From contig CACJNE010000002.1 in NCBI GenBank assembly GCA_902594675.1, forward strand, positions 1 to 62,500: a DNA stretch of 62,500 bases, read 5' to 3'. Under the pieces are notes generated by a model, which was given only the letters and a program-made list of their open reading frames with translations, ran no database searches and was not told the DNA's origin. The translations under genes and the position numbers were made by a program. Each line of letters starts with the position of its first letter. Positions within the stretch are counted from its first letter, which is position 1. Source of the DNA: an uncultured Pelagibacteraceae bacterium. GTDB taxonomy: Bacteria > Pseudomonadota > Alphaproteobacteria > Pelagibacterales > Pelagibacteraceae. Of the stretch, positions 1-9,820 are shown piece after piece.

Positions 1-1433
1 TAAGATATTATTAAATCATTTAACAATTTTTTTACCTCATCAGCCTTATTATCATTAATTAAATTTTTTAATTTTTCTAGATATAATTCAAGCTGATCAA
101 ATGGAATAAATGGATCACTAATTTTTTGTATTTTTGGATGATTAGTTTTTTGGGGATCATCACCAATTAATAATTCCTCATATAATTTTTCACCTGGTCT
201 AAGTCCAATTGTTTTAATTTCTATATCACCATTTAGATTTGAACTATTTTTAATTGTAAAACCTGAGAGATTGATCATCTTATTTATCAAGTCTAAAATT
301 TTGATACTTTTTCCCATATCAAGGACAAATACCTCGGCGTATTTACCCATAGCTCCTGCTTGTATAACTAGTTGAGCTGCTTCTGTAATAGTCATAAAAT
401 ATCTTGTAACATCTTTATGAGTTAGCGTAACCGGTCCTCCCTCTATAATTTGTTTTTTAAACTTTGGGATTACGGACCCTGAAGATTCTAATACATTCCC
501 GAATCGAACAATTGAAAATTTATGGGTATTATTCTTTACAGAATGATATATTCCTTGCATACAAAGCTCAGCTAGTCTCTTGGAAGCACCCATAATGTTT
601 GTTGGTCTTACAGCTTTATCACTTGAAATTAATACTAAATTTGAGACTTTTTTAGCAACACAGGCTTTAGCGATTGCCAAAGTTCCAAAAACATTATTTT
701 TAACACCTGCACAAATATTTTGTTCAACTAAAGGAACATGTTTATATGCAGCAGTATGATAAATTGTATCTACTTTGAATGTTTCTAGTATTACCTCTAA
801 TTTAGTTTGATCCTGAGTATCAATAAGTAATGAGACAATTTTTTGACTTTTATCATAATTTGTTAATTCTTCATTAACTTTGTATAAAGCAAATTCATTT
901 AATTCCAAAAGGATTAACTTTTTTGGTTTTAATTTTATTATCTGGCGGGATAATTCTGATCCAATGGAACCTCCAGCGCCTGTCACTAGCACTACTTTTT
1001 TATCTATATTTTTATTTAATAGTTTAATATCTGGTTCAACTTGTTCACGACTTAACAAATCATCTATATTATAGTCTTTAATATCAGATATTGTTACTCT
1101 GCCATCTACAATCTCTGCAATAGTTGGTAGAGTCTTTACAATTAGTTTATGATGATTTAACTCTTTTATAATTTGATTCCTTTTATTGCGACCAATTGAC
1201 GGTATAGCTAAAAAAACAATACTTACATCATTGTTTGCTATTAATTTTTCTAAATTCGAGAGAGAATAAATTTTTTGGCCTAATAAAACTTTTTTATATA
1301 GTTTATAGTTATCATCCAAAAACCCTATAACTCTAAATTCAGGATTATTTTTAAGAGAAATAACCAATTGTCTACCAGCCTCACCTGCTCCATAAACTAA
1401 TACATTTTTTTTTTTAGAATAATTAATATTCAT
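1..1433 (-). CDS. FlaA1/WbpM-type nucleotide-sugar 4,6-dehydratase, 3' end outside window
   Basis: Probably a membrane-linked or soluble UDP-HexNAc 4,6-dehydratase that makes the first sugar of a surface glycan. Reading the minus strand from an ATG at 1433 gives about 477 codons and runs off the window at base 1 without a stop. Visible parts: an N-terminal Rossmann domain (VYGAGEAGRQ near residue 13), then a second nucleotide-binding fold with VTGAGGSIGSE, the AAYKHVP motif, SSDKAVRPTN followed by MGASK (Met in place of the usual SDR Tyr, as in WbpM/CapD), and GLRPGEKLYEEL. Full-length WbpM proteins have membrane helices before the first domain; an in-frame stop at 1452-1454 leaves no room for them here. 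It overlaps the upstream glycosyltransferase by 11 bases. The family is clear; the exact substrate is not. Confidence 0.9.
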   Translation of the reverse strand, partial: MNINYSKKKNVLVYGAGEAGRQLVISLKNNPEFRVIGFLDDNYKLYKKVLLGQKIYSLSNLEKLIANNDVSIVFLAIPSIGRNKRNQIIKELNHHKLIVKTLPTIAEIVDGRVTISDIKDYNIDDLLSREQVEPDIKLLNKNIDKKVVLVTGAGGSIGSELSRQIIKLKPKKLILLELNEFALYKVNEELTNYDKSQKIVSLLIDTQDQTKLEVILETFKVDTIYHTAAYKHVPLVEQNICAGVKNNVFGTLAIAKACVAKKVSNLVLISSDKAVRPTNIMGASKRLAELCMQGIYHSVKNNTHKFSIVRFGNVLESSGSVIPKFKKQIIEGGPVTLTHKDVTRYFMTITEAAQLVIQAGAMGKYAEVFVLDMGKSIKILDLINKMINLSGFTIKNSSNLNGDIEIKTIGLRPGEKLYEELLIGDDPQKTNHPKIQKISDPFIPFDQLELYLEKLKNLINDNKADEVKKLLNDLIIS

Positions 1434-2559
1434 TGTAATTAATATTTGTTTTTAAAAATTTGAGAAACTTTTTAGTTATTAGGTTTTGTTCAAAATCCCT
1501 TTTAACTTTTATTTTAGCTAATGATCCACATTTCTTAACTAGTTTTTTATTTTTGATAATATATAACATTTTACTTTTTATATCATCTATACTGCTCACT
1601 TTATGGAAAAAACCAGTTTTATGATCTACAATAGTATCCTGGAGTCCATATATCTTTGAACAAAGTGTAGGTATCCCACAAGAAGCAGCTTCTATAACCA
1701 CTGTGCCAAATCCTTCCCGATGACTTGGCAGACACAAGGTATCTGCAAGAGAAAACCAATCTTCTGGTTTTTTTGTAAAATTGAAGTATAAAATTTTATT
1801 TCTTTTTTTAAAGAGATGAGCAAGTTTGTTGTCCTCTATTGAACCAACTAATATTAACAATATATTTTTATTTTTTTTAATATAATCAAAAGCTTTTATG
1901 AGCTCAACAATTCCCTTATCTTCATTAATTCTTCCTAGATATAAAAAAACAAATGTATTATTAGAAATCATGTATTTGTCCCTTAGCTTATCTCTTATTT
2001 TTTTATTAAATTTAAATTTTTCTATATCAACGCCCCCAACAGATCCTTTATGCAATACTGAGGATTTATTTACTGTAACTACGTTTTCTTTAATTAGAAA
2101 ATTTCTTTGAGAATTGCTGTCGATTAAAACCTTATGAGAAATAGAAAAAATTAACTTATCAATAAGTTTATAAAATATTTTAGCTAAACCCGATTTATTT
2201 ACCCAGATTTGTCCTGTAAACCAGTGAATCCTGATTTTGGTTCTGGAAATTAATGATGCTATTGCCACCATAAAACCGATTTTTGGTGTAAACGAAATTG
2301 AGAGATCTGGTCTATTTTTAATGAAAAAATATAATGTATATAAAAATGCAAAGATGTCATGAAAAAAACTAATACCTCTCTTAAAATTTATTTTTATTAA
2401 AGATACATTTTTTGGAATTTTTTGTTTTAGATTATCTGCACCATTACAACATATAAAAACATCATATTTTTTACTCAAGTTATTAATATGATTTATCATA
2501 AAGACATTAAAAAAATTAGAAGTGTTTGCAATCAAAACTATTTTATACCTTTTACTCAT
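1423..2559 (-). CDS. GT4-family glycosyltransferase
   Basis: Transfers a sugar from a nucleotide donor to a lipid-linked glycan on the cytoplasmic side. The protein has 378 residues and GT-B layout: an N-terminal acceptor half with HWFTGQIW near 112-119, the hinge and donor half with FLYLGRINEDKG near 205-216, and the retaining-GT signature REGFGTVVIE (281-290) with Glu282 and Glu290. The HxFTGQ segment is typical of enzymes adding an early sugar beside a WbpM-type dehydratase, which is exactly the neighbour here. It overlaps the downstream dehydratase by 11 bases and the upstream SDR by 8, so the three are probably co-transcribed and translated together. The donor and acceptor cannot be told from sequence. 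Confidence 0.88.
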   Translation of the reverse strand: MSKRYKIVLIANTSNFFNVFMINHINNLSKKYDVFICCNGADNLKQKIPKNVSLIKINFKRGISFFHDIFAFLYTLYFFIKNRPDLSISFTPKIGFMVAIASLISRTKIRIHWFTGQIWVNKSGLAKIFYKLIDKLIFSISHKVLIDSNSQRNFLIKENVVTVNKSSVLHKGSVGGVDIEKFKFNKKIRDKLRDKYMISNNTFVFLYLGRINEDKGIVELIKAFDYIKKNKNILLILVGSIEDNKLAHLFKKRNKILYFNFTKKPEDWFSLADTLCLPSHREGFGTVVIEAASCGIPTLCSKIYGLQDTIVDHKTGFFHKVSSIDDIKSKMLYIIKNKKLVKKCGSLAKIKVKRDFEQNLITKKFLKFLKTNINYNEY

Positions 2560-3505
2560 TTAGGTTTTTTATATTTTGTAGTAAAGAAAATCTTGGTTTG
2601 AAGTTTAAATCTTTTTTAATTTTTTTATTATTATATGAAACTCTTGATGAAGTAAGAAAAATAAAATTTAAAAGTTTATTTGGTAAAGGAAAAAAATAAT
2701 ATATTAATTTTAACAATATTAAAGGTATGTGAACTTTGATAAATTTTTTATTAAATAATTTTTGATAATTTTCATAAATTTTTAATTGCTTGCAATCATC
2801 AGCAACTATGTAAATTTTATTTTTTGAATACTTTAATTTTGAAATAGTTAAAATTACTGCTTGAGTAACATCTTTTACGTTAACAAAATTGAATATAACA
2901 TCATCATAGCTTTTTATCCAAAAACCAGTTCTTAAAGAAAAAATAACAAATTTAAATAGATTTGATTTTTTTTTTCCTCCAAATACATTTGTAATTCTAA
3001 GAATTGTGTAAGAAAAATTGTTATTAATATTTTTTTTACTCAAATTTTGAATTAATAGATCTCCTTTCAATTTACTCTCAGAATATAAATCATTTAATTT
3101 AATGGGGCTATTTTCAGACACTAGTTTTTGTCTATCAAAGTAATTTTTGACTCCTCCATATACTGATATGCTACTTAAATGTATAAATCTAAGTTTTAAT
3201 TTTTGACTATTAATATATTTAAGTAATTTTTCTAAAAAGATAACATTTATTTTCTCAAGATTATTTATACTATTTTCAGTTTTGCCAACACAATTAATAA
3301 TAATGTCTGCTTTTTTCAAAAATAACAAATTTGATTTTCTAAATGAATTAAAATCCCATTTAAAATATTTTATACGAATATTATTAAAAGGTTTTTTTTT
3401 AATATTTCTTCCAACACAAATTAAATTAGTTGAAGTATTCTTGGCCAGATAATTTAAAATACTCTTACCAATTAAACCTGTATAACCTAGAATAACAATT
3501 TTCAT
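2552..3505 (-). CDS. NAD-dependent sugar epimerase/dehydratase (extended SDR)
   Basis: A 317-residue extended short-chain dehydrogenase acting on a nucleotide sugar. The NAD-binding motif GYTGLIG sits at residues 7-13, the SSISVYGG strand with the catalytic Ser at 111-118, and the YxxxK pair is Tyr141/Lys145. In O-antigen loci a gene of this type between a WbpM-like dehydratase and a GT4 enzyme commonly encodes a 4-reductase or 4-epimerase that completes an N-acetyl-quinovosamine or -fucosamine donor; that assignment is inference from context. Starts at an ATG 26 bases after the stop of the upstream dehydrogenase gene. Confidence 0.85.
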   Translation of the reverse strand: MKIVILGYTGLIGKSILNYLAKNTSTNLICVGRNIKKKPFNNIRIKYFKWDFNSFRKSNLLFLKKADIIINCVGKTENSINNLEKINVIFLEKLLKYINSQKLKLRFIHLSSISVYGGVKNYFDRQKLVSENSPIKLNDLYSESKLKGDLLIQNLSKKNINNNFSYTILRITNVFGGKKKSNLFKFVIFSLRTGFWIKSYDDVIFNFVNVKDVTQAVILTISKLKYSKNKIYIVADDCKQLKIYENYQKLFNKKFIKVHIPLILLKLIYYFFPLPNKLLNFIFLTSSRVSYNNKKIKKDLNFKPRFSLLQNIKNLNE

Positions 3506-3531
3506 TATTTTATAAAATAAACAAATTAAAT

Positions 3532-4812
3532 TTATAATCTAAAACTGAATTTATCTTTTGAAAATAGATATTTTAAATCATAAATAACATTTTTTTCCTT
3601 GCATAGATTTAATATTTCAGTTTCTCCCATTTCTTTAAATTTTTTATGCGCTACTGCAATTATGATTCCATCATAAGTATTATGATTTAATGAGGAATTT
3701 GTTGTAACTCCGTATAATTTTTTTATCTCTTCCTTGTCTGCCCAAGGATCATATAGATCTAATTTACAATTATGCTTTTTCAATTTTTCTATAACATTTT
3801 TGACGCCAGAATTTCTAACATCTGAGCAATTTTCTTTAAAAGTCAAACCCATGATTAAAATTTTTGATCCTTTAATCTGAATATTGTTGTTCTTTAATTC
3901 CTTGATAAATTCTGAAGCTACATAATTACCCATATTATCATTAATCTTTCTACCGGATAAAATTATATTTGGAAAATAACCGACACTTTTAGCTTTAAAA
4001 GTGAGATAGTATGGGTCGACACCAATGCAGTGTCCACCTACAAGACCTGGTTTAAAAGGTAAAAAGTTCCATTTACTCCCAGCAGCTTCTAAAACTGCCT
4101 CTGTATCAATATTGAGCTTTTTAAAAAGTATAGACAGCTCATTTATCAAAGCAATATTTAAATCACGTTGAGTATTTTCAATAACTTTAGCGGCCTCAGC
4201 AACTTTTATATTAGGTGCTTTATGCGTACCTGCAGTTATAATCTCGCCATACAACTCATCTACAAAATCAGCAATTATAGGTGTTGAGCCTGAAGTAACT
4301 TTTTTTATATTAGAAATAGTATGATTTTTATCCCCAGGATTTATCCTCTCAGGACTATATCCACAAAAGAAGTCTTCATTAAAATTTAAGTTTGAAAATT
4401 TCTCTAATATTGGGACACATTCTTCTTCCACACAGCCAGGATACACTGTGGATTCATAGATAATTAAATCACCTTTTTTTAAAAATTTACCAATCATTTC
4501 AGTGGCAGCAAATAATTGTTTTAAATCAGGTTTATTTAAATGGTCAACTGGAGTTGGTACAGTAACAATATAACAGTTTACAGATTTGAGATCTTCAACA
4601 TTGCTAGTAAATTTTAACTTTTTTAACACTTTTAATTGATCTTTACTAAACTCTAAATTCCTATCTTTTCCCGATTTTAATTCTTTGACTCTTCTTTCAT
4701 TTATATCAAAACCTAAAACATTTTTCTTTTTTTCAAATTCTAAAGCAAGTGGTAGCCCTACATACCCGAGTCCAATAATAGCCAATTTTAAATTTTTTTT
4801 TTTAAAACTCAT
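3532..4812 (-). CDS. tviB: UDP-N-acetylhexosamine 6-dehydrogenase (TviB/WbpO-like)
   Basis: Oxidises C6 of a UDP-HexNAc (or UDP-hexose) twice with NAD to give the uronic acid. The 426 residues show the full family pattern: GLGYVG (14-19), TVPTPVD near 84-90, the STVYPG loop (121-126), [12 protein letters not shown] (151-162), and the catalytic Cys262 in [11 protein letters not shown]. The overall form matches the TviB/WbpO/VipA group acting on UDP-GlcNAc better than the short UDP-glucose dehydrogenases, but substrate calls between these subgroups are unsafe without alignment. Its ATG overlaps the stop of the 4-epimerase gene by 4 bases, a translational-coupling arrangement that implies the two act in one pathway: oxidation and 4-epimerisation of the same UDP-sugar. 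Confidence 0.93.
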   Translation of the reverse strand: MSFKKKNLKLAIIGLGYVGLPLALEFEKKKNVLGFDINERRVKELKSGKDRNLEFSKDQLKVLKKLKFTSNVEDLKSVNCYIVTVPTPVDHLNKPDLKQLFAATEMIGKFLKKGDLIIYESTVYPGCVEEECVPILEKFSNLNFNEDFFCGYSPERINPGDKNHTISNIKKVTSGSTPIIADFVDELYGEIITAGTHKAPNIKVAEAAKVIENTQRDLNIALINELSILFKKLNIDTEAVLEAAGSKWNFLPFKPGLVGGHCIGVDPYYLTFKAKSVGYFPNIILSGRKINDNMGNYVASEFIKELKNNNIQIKGSKILIMGLTFKENCSDVRNSGVKNVIEKLKKHNCKLDLYDPWADKEEIKKLYGVTTNSSLNHNTYDGIIIAVAHKKFKEMGETEILNLCKEKNVIYDLKYLFSKDKFSFRL

Positions 4813-5831
4813 TTTTTATAAAAATCTTTATACCATTTAACAAAATTTGATACTCCGTGAACAACTGAAGTGGAGGGTGTATAATTAAATTCATTTTTTA
4901 ATTTATCTACATTAGCATAAGTATCAGGCACGTCGCCTGGTTGTAATGGTAAAAAATTTGTTTTTGCCTTTTTACCTAGAGCTTTTTCTAGAGCAGTTAC
5001 ATAATCCATAAGTTGTACTGGTTTACTATTACCTATGTTATAAATTGACCATGGGGCCTTACTAAGCCCAAGAGTTGGTTCATCACTATTCCAATCAACG
5101 TTTCCAGATGAAGGATTGTCTAATGTTTTAATTATTCCATCTACAATATCGTCAATGTAAGTAAAATCTCTTGAATGTTTGCCATTGTTAAATAAATCGA
5201 TTGGTTTGTCCTCTAAAATTGCTTTTGTAAATTTGAACAAAGCCATATCCGGCCTTCCCCAAGGTCCATAAACTGTAAAAAATCTAAGGCCAGTTGTTGG
5301 CAGCTTAAAAAGATAACTATATGAATGTGCCAATAGCTCGTTAGATTTTTTAGAAGCTGCATAAACAGATAAAGGATGGTCGGTACTATGATGTTCTGAA
5401 AATGGCATATTAGTGTTAGCACCATAAACACTTGAAGTGCTAGCATAGACCAAGTTTTCAATTTTATGATTACGACAGTTTTCTAAAATATTAGTAAATC
5501 CGACAACATTACTACTGATATAGGCAAGAGGATTTTTTAAAGAGTAGCGCACACCCGCTTGTGCAGCTAAATTTATTACTTTTTGTGGTTTATGATTTTG
5601 GAAAATATCATCTATATTTTTTTTGTTTCCAATATCTACTTTATAGTGTTGATAATTTGAATATTTTGCAAGTCTATCGAGTCTTGCATCTTTAATTTTA
5701 GGATCGTAATAATCATTGTGATTATCTATACCAATTATATTATCTCCGCGTTCAAGAAGTTTCACAGATACTGAATATCCAATAAAACCTGCTGAACCAG
5801 TAATAAGAATTTTTCTTGTATTTTTAATCAT
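4809..5831 (-). CDS. UDP-glucuronate 4-epimerase homologue (CapI/LspL-like)
   Basis: Interconverts a UDP-uronic acid with its C4 epimer. The 340-residue extended SDR has TGSAGFIG (11-18), the Asp-rich IDNHNDYYD loop (35-43) typical of UDP-glucuronate 4-epimerases, AAQAGVRYS (89-97), STSSVYGAN (131-139), and catalytic Tyr157/Lys161 in SVYAASKKS. Near the C terminus the [13 protein letters not shown] motif is also family-typical. Coupled by a 4-base overlap to the UDP-sugar 6-dehydrogenase, so the pair probably supplies UDP-galacturonic or UDP-N-acetylgalactosaminuronic acid. The family usually has about 335-340 residues, so the gene looks intact. One alternative is a TviC-type epimerase specific for the N-acetylated uronic acid. 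Confidence 0.92.
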   Translation of the reverse strand: MIKNTRKILITGSAGFIGYSVSVKLLERGDNIIGIDNHNDYYDPKIKDARLDRLAKYSNYQHYKVDIGNKKNIDDIFQNHKPQKVINLAAQAGVRYSLKNPLAYISSNVVGFTNILENCRNHKIENLVYASTSSVYGANTNMPFSEHHSTDHPLSVYAASKKSNELLAHSYSYLFKLPTTGLRFFTVYGPWGRPDMALFKFTKAILEDKPIDLFNNGKHSRDFTYIDDIVDGIIKTLDNPSSGNVDWNSDEPTLGLSKAPWSIYNIGNSKPVQLMDYVTALEKALGKKAKTNFLPLQPGDVPDTYANVDKLKNEFNYTPSTSVVHGVSNFVKWYKDFYKK

Positions 5832-5874
5832 ATAATTTTATTAATTTTTATATTTAATAATTCCATTAATAAAT

Positions 5875-7032
5875 TTAATTGAATTTCAATGTAGACTTGT
5901 TTTTTTTATTTTTATTATAAACTTTAATCCATTCATTATTATATAGAGTTATCATTTTGCTTATACTAAATTTTTCTTTTATTCTTAATCTTGCTCTATT
6001 ACACCTTTTATTCCATTTTTTAGTGTTTTTTTCTTTGAGAGCTTTCTCAATTGCTTCAGTTAATTTAATTACATTTCTTGGTGGAACAATCCAACCATTT
6101 TTGCCTACAACAAATGCTGAATCACCAACATCTGTTACAATACATGGAGTACCACATGACATTGCCTCAGCCACAACATTCGGAAAACCCTCTCCATAGC
6201 TGCTACTAAGCACATGAATATCTATTCCATTCATGACTTGAGAAATTTTATTACTCTGCCCTAATAATTTAACATAATTAGATAATTTTAATTTTTTGAT
6301 TTCAGACGTCAGTTCAACATTATTTTTATTCATATTGTAACCAACAAGTATACAAACAAAATTTAAATTCTTAGATCTAATTAATGACAAAGCTTTAAGT
6401 AAATTAAAATGATCTTTCTGAGGATCATAACGAGCAACATTACCAATAACTGATACATGATTTTGTAGTTTGTTTTTTTTTTTGAATTTTATTCTTTCGC
6501 CATTATTTATTTTTAAAATTGATAAATCATATCCATTTGGAATAAATTTAAATATGTTTCTTTTATATCCAACACCTTCATAAATTTTTTTTGCTTTCTT
6601 TGAAACAGTTAGAATTTTTTGTGGAAGAAAATAAGACAGTATTGACAATAATCTTATAACCATAATAGTAGTTAATTTTGCTTTTCCTATTTGGATATTT
6701 GAATATCGAACATTCCAAACAATACTGTCAATTCCAGCAATTCTAGCAGCTATACTGCCTAAAAAATCTGCATGAACTAGCCAAGTCTGTACTAAATTTG
6801 GCCTTAAAGATCGTAGTATTTTTATAAGAAAAAAGAATTTAGGAATTGAAAAAAAATGAAAATTTATACAGTAAACTTTAATACCAATTTTACTCAGTAA
6901 TGAAAAATATTTACCGGGACCTTTGAGTGAGATAACAATATGATTATTTTTAGTATCATATTTGCAAATTTTAAAAAGTGTATGCTCTGCACCACCATCT
7001 CCTAAACCAGTAATTATGTGTACAATTTTCAT
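5875..7032 (-). CDS. GT4-family glycosyltransferase
   Basis: A 385-residue GT-B glycosyltransferase. The N-terminal GDGGAEHTLF loop (11-20) is typical of GT4 enzymes in polysaccharide loci; the donor domain begins with GNVARYDPQKDH (197-208) and carries the EGFPNVVAEA signature (281-290; Glu281, Glu289), followed by CGTPCIVTDVGD. The tail is Lys/Asn rich and probably unstructured. It lies between the uronic acid genes and a polytopic membrane protein in the same orientation, 43 bases from the former. Function is sugar addition to a lipid-linked glycan; sugar identity unknown. Confidence 0.9.
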   Translation of the reverse strand: MKIVHIITGLGDGGAEHTLFKICKYDTKNNHIVISLKGPGKYFSLLSKIGIKVYCINFHFFSIPKFFFLIKILRSLRPNLVQTWLVHADFLGSIAARIAGIDSIVWNVRYSNIQIGKAKLTTIMVIRLLSILSYFLPQKILTVSKKAKKIYEGVGYKRNIFKFIPNGYDLSILKINNGERIKFKKKNKLQNHVSVIGNVARYDPQKDHFNLLKALSLIRSKNLNFVCILVGYNMNKNNVELTSEIKKLKLSNYVKLLGQSNKISQVMNGIDIHVLSSSYGEGFPNVVAEAMSCGTPCIVTDVGDSAFVVGKNGWIVPPRNVIKLTEAIEKALKEKNTKKWNKRCNRARLRIKEKFSISKMITLYNNEWIKVYNKNKKNKSTLKFN

Positions 7033-7068
7033 TTATTTTTTTTCAACAAACTATGAAATTTACCAAAA

Positions 7069-8283
7069 TTATTCCTTAATTTTTTTTATATTAAAAGAAA
7101 ATTTAGGAATGAAGGGTGCAGCTAATATTATCAATTCAATTACAAATTTAGCACGATGCCTAGTCCCTGCACCAAAGTTACTAACTCCGATTCCAAATAT
7201 AATAAAATAAACAACTAAAATAAAAAAAATTGTTCTTAAAGCAGGGTCATTCCAAATAGATTTTCTATTAAGAAATATTAAATAAACTAATGTTAGATAC
7301 AAAAACCCATCAAACATTCCAACAAGATGAGCTGGTTTTTTTATATCCCATGGGAAAGGTGAAAAAAGGAGATATAAAACTCTAATAAAACCCTTAGTGA
7401 TAAATTCTGATGGTGAGTTTACTTTTGTCCATTCAGGATAGGACGCTTCTCCTCTTAATCTGTTTGAAGTTTCAAATTGCAGTCTATTCAAATCAATAGA
7501 GTCTTTAAACTTTCCAAGTTTTGCAATGTGAATTTTGTTTGAAAAATAAAGCTGAAGAAAAATTAAAGATAAAATAACAATCAATAGATTTTTAGGACTA
7601 ATGCGTAAAAAAAGGATAATTTTAGATACCTTTTTAATACTCCTTGTCAAAACAATTATGCCAAAAATCATTCCTCCTATAATGATACCACCATGAAAAA
7701 AAGTCCCCCCTAAAAAGCCAAACATTGCTAAAAAAATTGATTTATAGCTATCATCTCTTACCCAGTTAACTACACCAAACATCGCCACTATTAAAAAAAA
7801 ACAAACATAAATTTCTCTTAATGTAAGAACTGAATATAAAACTAATGAAGGAAATAAAGCTAATATCCATCCAACTTTTTTTGCGGTATGATTGTCCCAC
7901 AATTTTTTTGCAAGCAACCAACCTAAAAAAACTGCTCCAAGTCCAAACAGTAAACTTAATGACTGAGCCATCAATAAACTTCTACCAAACAAGGAATATG
8001 GAATTGCTATCATCCATCGATAAAAAGCACTATTTGGTCCTGGATATTTATCCATAACGTTAAAAAATCCATCCTTAGCAAAATTCCATGCTCCCCATTC
8101 AAAACCTAGAGCGTCATAAGTGCTATCTGGTAATGTAAATATATAATAACCAAGTAGCATAAGTATTACACGCACGCTGAAGGCTACTAGAAGAATTCGA
8201 GAGATATCTGGCCACTTAGTTGCTACAATCAACGTAATAAAAGCAACAACAGTTATTGAAGCAAAGCCCAAAAGATCAGCCAT
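7069..8283 (-). CDS. Polytopic membrane protein, GT-C or polymerase-like
   Basis: An inner-membrane protein of 404 residues with about ten hydrophobic segments. I start it at the ATG at 8283 (MADLLGF); a TTG three codons upstream is less likely. Features seen: an acidic loop after the first helices (YDALGFEWGAWNFAKDGF), LFPSLVLYSVLTLRE in the middle, and a C-terminal FGAGTRHRAKF motif before the last helix. Such layouts occur in lipid-linked-sugar glycosyltransferases of the GT-C fold and in some polysaccharide polymerases; I cannot decide between them. It is the first gene of the minus-strand run that ends at base 1 and is divergent from the 8551 gene. It is noticeably less Lys/Asn-rich than its neighbours. 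Confidence 0.7.
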   Translation of the reverse strand: MADLLGFASITVVAFITLIVATKWPDISRILLVAFSVRVILMLLGYYIFTLPDSTYDALGFEWGAWNFAKDGFFNVMDKYPGPNSAFYRWMIAIPYSLFGRSLLMAQSLSLLFGLGAVFLGWLLAKKLWDNHTAKKVGWILALFPSLVLYSVLTLREIYVCFFLIVAMFGVVNWVRDDSYKSIFLAMFGFLGGTFFHGGIIIGGMIFGIIVLTRSIKKVSKIILFLRISPKNLLIVILSLIFLQLYFSNKIHIAKLGKFKDSIDLNRLQFETSNRLRGEASYPEWTKVNSPSEFITKGFIRVLYLLFSPFPWDIKKPAHLVGMFDGFLYLTLVYLIFLNRKSIWNDPALRTIFFILVVYFIIFGIGVSNFGAGTRHRAKFVIELIILAAPFIPKFSFNIKKIKE

Positions 8284-8550
8284 TATTTTCAATTTTAAAA
8301 AAAACTTTATTTAGCATTTATAAATTTATTCAATAAAATTCTTAAACATTTATTTTGAATACTTAAAGACGAAGTATAATACTTACACGATATCAAATAA
8401 TCATCCTACATAAAAGAAATCAATTATTTTTAATAATTTAAGCTTAAATATAATTTTTGTTCTAATTTTTGGCTATAGTTGATATTGTTTAAAAAACAAT
8501 AATATATCATTTAATTTGTAAAAAATTTCAATAATGTATTACATAATATT
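8284..8550. promoter_or_regulatory. Divergent intergenic promoter region
   Basis: This 267-base spacer separates two divergently transcribed runs, so promoters for both must lie here unless transcription enters from elsewhere. On the plus strand a TATAAT occurs at 8375-8380 with only a poor -35 (TTTTGA, 8353-8358). A second candidate is TTGATA at 8479-8484 with TATATC at 8503-8508, 18 bases apart, 43 bases before the ATG at 8551. An inverted repeat lies between these two boxes. In DNA this AT-rich, box-like hexamers arise by chance, so individual sites are weak calls; only the divergent arrangement is firm. Confidence 0.4.
8484..8500. repeat. 7-3-7 inverted repeat, possible operator
   Basis: ATTGTTT, then three A, then AAACAAT, a perfect 7-base palindrome with a 3-base centre. 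It falls in the spacer of the candidate promoter TTGATA/TATATC upstream of the 8551 gene, where a repressor operator would sit. It is A/T only except for one G and one C, so chance occurrence is quite possible. Confidence 0.3.
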
Positions 8551-9804
8551 ATGAAAAAAATAATACGAATTAAAAACTATACAGTGGAAGTTTTAATAGT
8601 GGTTTGTGTACTCTTAATACTTTTGCATTCATCTGATGCTATTATTTATCCTGACTCTATTCGTTATTTGAAAGGAAATTTATTCGATCCTCCTTTATAT
8701 TCATCAGTAATAGCTTTTATGCTTTTTATGTTTGAAACATCAAACTCTGTTATTGTATTACAAACTTTATCAATCGGTTTTAGCATCATTTATTTTACAA
8801 GAACTATATCTTCAAAGTTCAATTTAGACACGACCACACAAGCTATTGTCTCATTTTTTTTATTTTTACCAATCATTCAGTTTTATAGGCACTTATTAAC
8901 AGAGCCTCTTAGCTATGCTTTTTCACTTTTGTTTGTAAGTTTTGTGTTTAAACTAATTTTTAATTTTAATTATAAAAATTTAATTTGGTGTTCAATTTTA
9001 ATTCTATCTTTATTGCTTATAAGAAACCAGTTTATGTTTTTGTATATTGTAATTTTAATGCTTTACTTGGGTTTATTAGTTATTAATAAATCAAAAAAAA
9101 ATTTTACTCTACTAGCAATAAGTTTTTTATCTATTTTAATTATTCACAATGCCTTAATAGGTTTGAATAAACATATGAGCCAAAGCTCTATGGAAAAAAA
9201 TAATTTACTTAATAGCAGTACTGGCATATTTTTTTTTACGTATATTGACTCAATTTATATATCAACGGAAAAAGATATAAAAATATTTAAGAACCAGAAA
9301 GTGCAAGAGTCACTTTCCATAATTTTTGAAGAAATGAATAAAAAGAAATCATTAGTTAAATATTATAATGGAAGAGGTCATTTTGGATTAAGCTTCAAAG
9401 AAATAAGCAGTTACTCAAAAACTATACTAGAAAATTTAGCTATTTTAGAAAATACAAATGTTGCTAATCTTAAAAAACAAATTTCTATGAAATTGATAAA
9501 AGCAAATTTTGATAAATATTTAAAACATATATTTAAAAAGTTTTACGATTCTTCATGGTTATTTATATTTTTTCCTTTTTTTATGATGCTGGCAGCTTTG
9601 ATAGGTTTTATAAAGTATAAATCTCAATTTTCTTTATTTGTTTTATTTTTATCAACATTTGCGTTAGCAAACCATTCTATAGTTTATTTGTTTGGTCGAG
9701 TACAACCTAGATATTTTATTTATAGTGATTTTATACTATTAATATTCATTTTTATAACGTTTACAATTTTACTAAAAAAACAAAATGGAAAAATTTTTAA
9801 ATGA
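8551..9804 (+). CDS. GT-C-like membrane glycosyltransferase, GtrC-type candidate
   Basis: A 417-residue integral membrane protein with an N-terminal helix, an acidic periplasmic loop (YPDSIRYLKGN, near 32-42), about nine more hydrophobic stretches, and a hydrophilic segment near 205-320. The TEP motif in RHLLTEPLSYAFS (near 116-128) and the acidic first loop are usual in GT-C enzymes that use polyprenyl-phosphate sugars. The next two genes encode a polyprenyl-phosphate glycosyltransferase and a GtrA-like protein, so this could be the periplasmic transferase of a three-component Gtr-type system. That role is inference; direct similarity to a named family was not established. Confidence 0.62.
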   Translation: MKKIIRIKNYTVEVLIVVCVLLILLHSSDAIIYPDSIRYLKGNLFDPPLYSSVIAFMLFMFETSNSVIVLQTLSIGFSIIYFTRTISSKFNLDTTTQAIVSFFLFLPIIQFYRHLLTEPLSYAFSLLFVSFVFKLIFNFNYKNLIWCSILILSLLLIRNQFMFLYIVILMLYLGLLVINKSKKNFTLLAISFLSILIIHNALIGLNKHMSQSSMEKNNLLNSSTGIFFFTYIDSIYISTEKDIKIFKNQKVQESLSIIFEEMNKKKSLVKYYNGRGHFGLSFKEISSYSKTILENLAILENTNVANLKKQISMKLIKANFDKYLKHIFKKFYDSSWLFIFFPFFMMLAALIGFIKYKSQFSLFVLFLSTFALANHSIVYLFGRVQPRYFIYSDFILLIFIFITFTILLKKQNGKIFK

Positions 9805-9820
9805 AACATACATAAAAAAA

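Noticed and set aside
880..1074. Plus-strand open frame of 64 codons inside the WbpM-type gene
   Set aside because: It lies opposite a strongly conserved coding region and shows no protein features; it is a shadow frame. Similar frames opposite other genes (for example 1898-2110, 7845-8057, 25178-25414, 52988-53188) were left out for the same reason.
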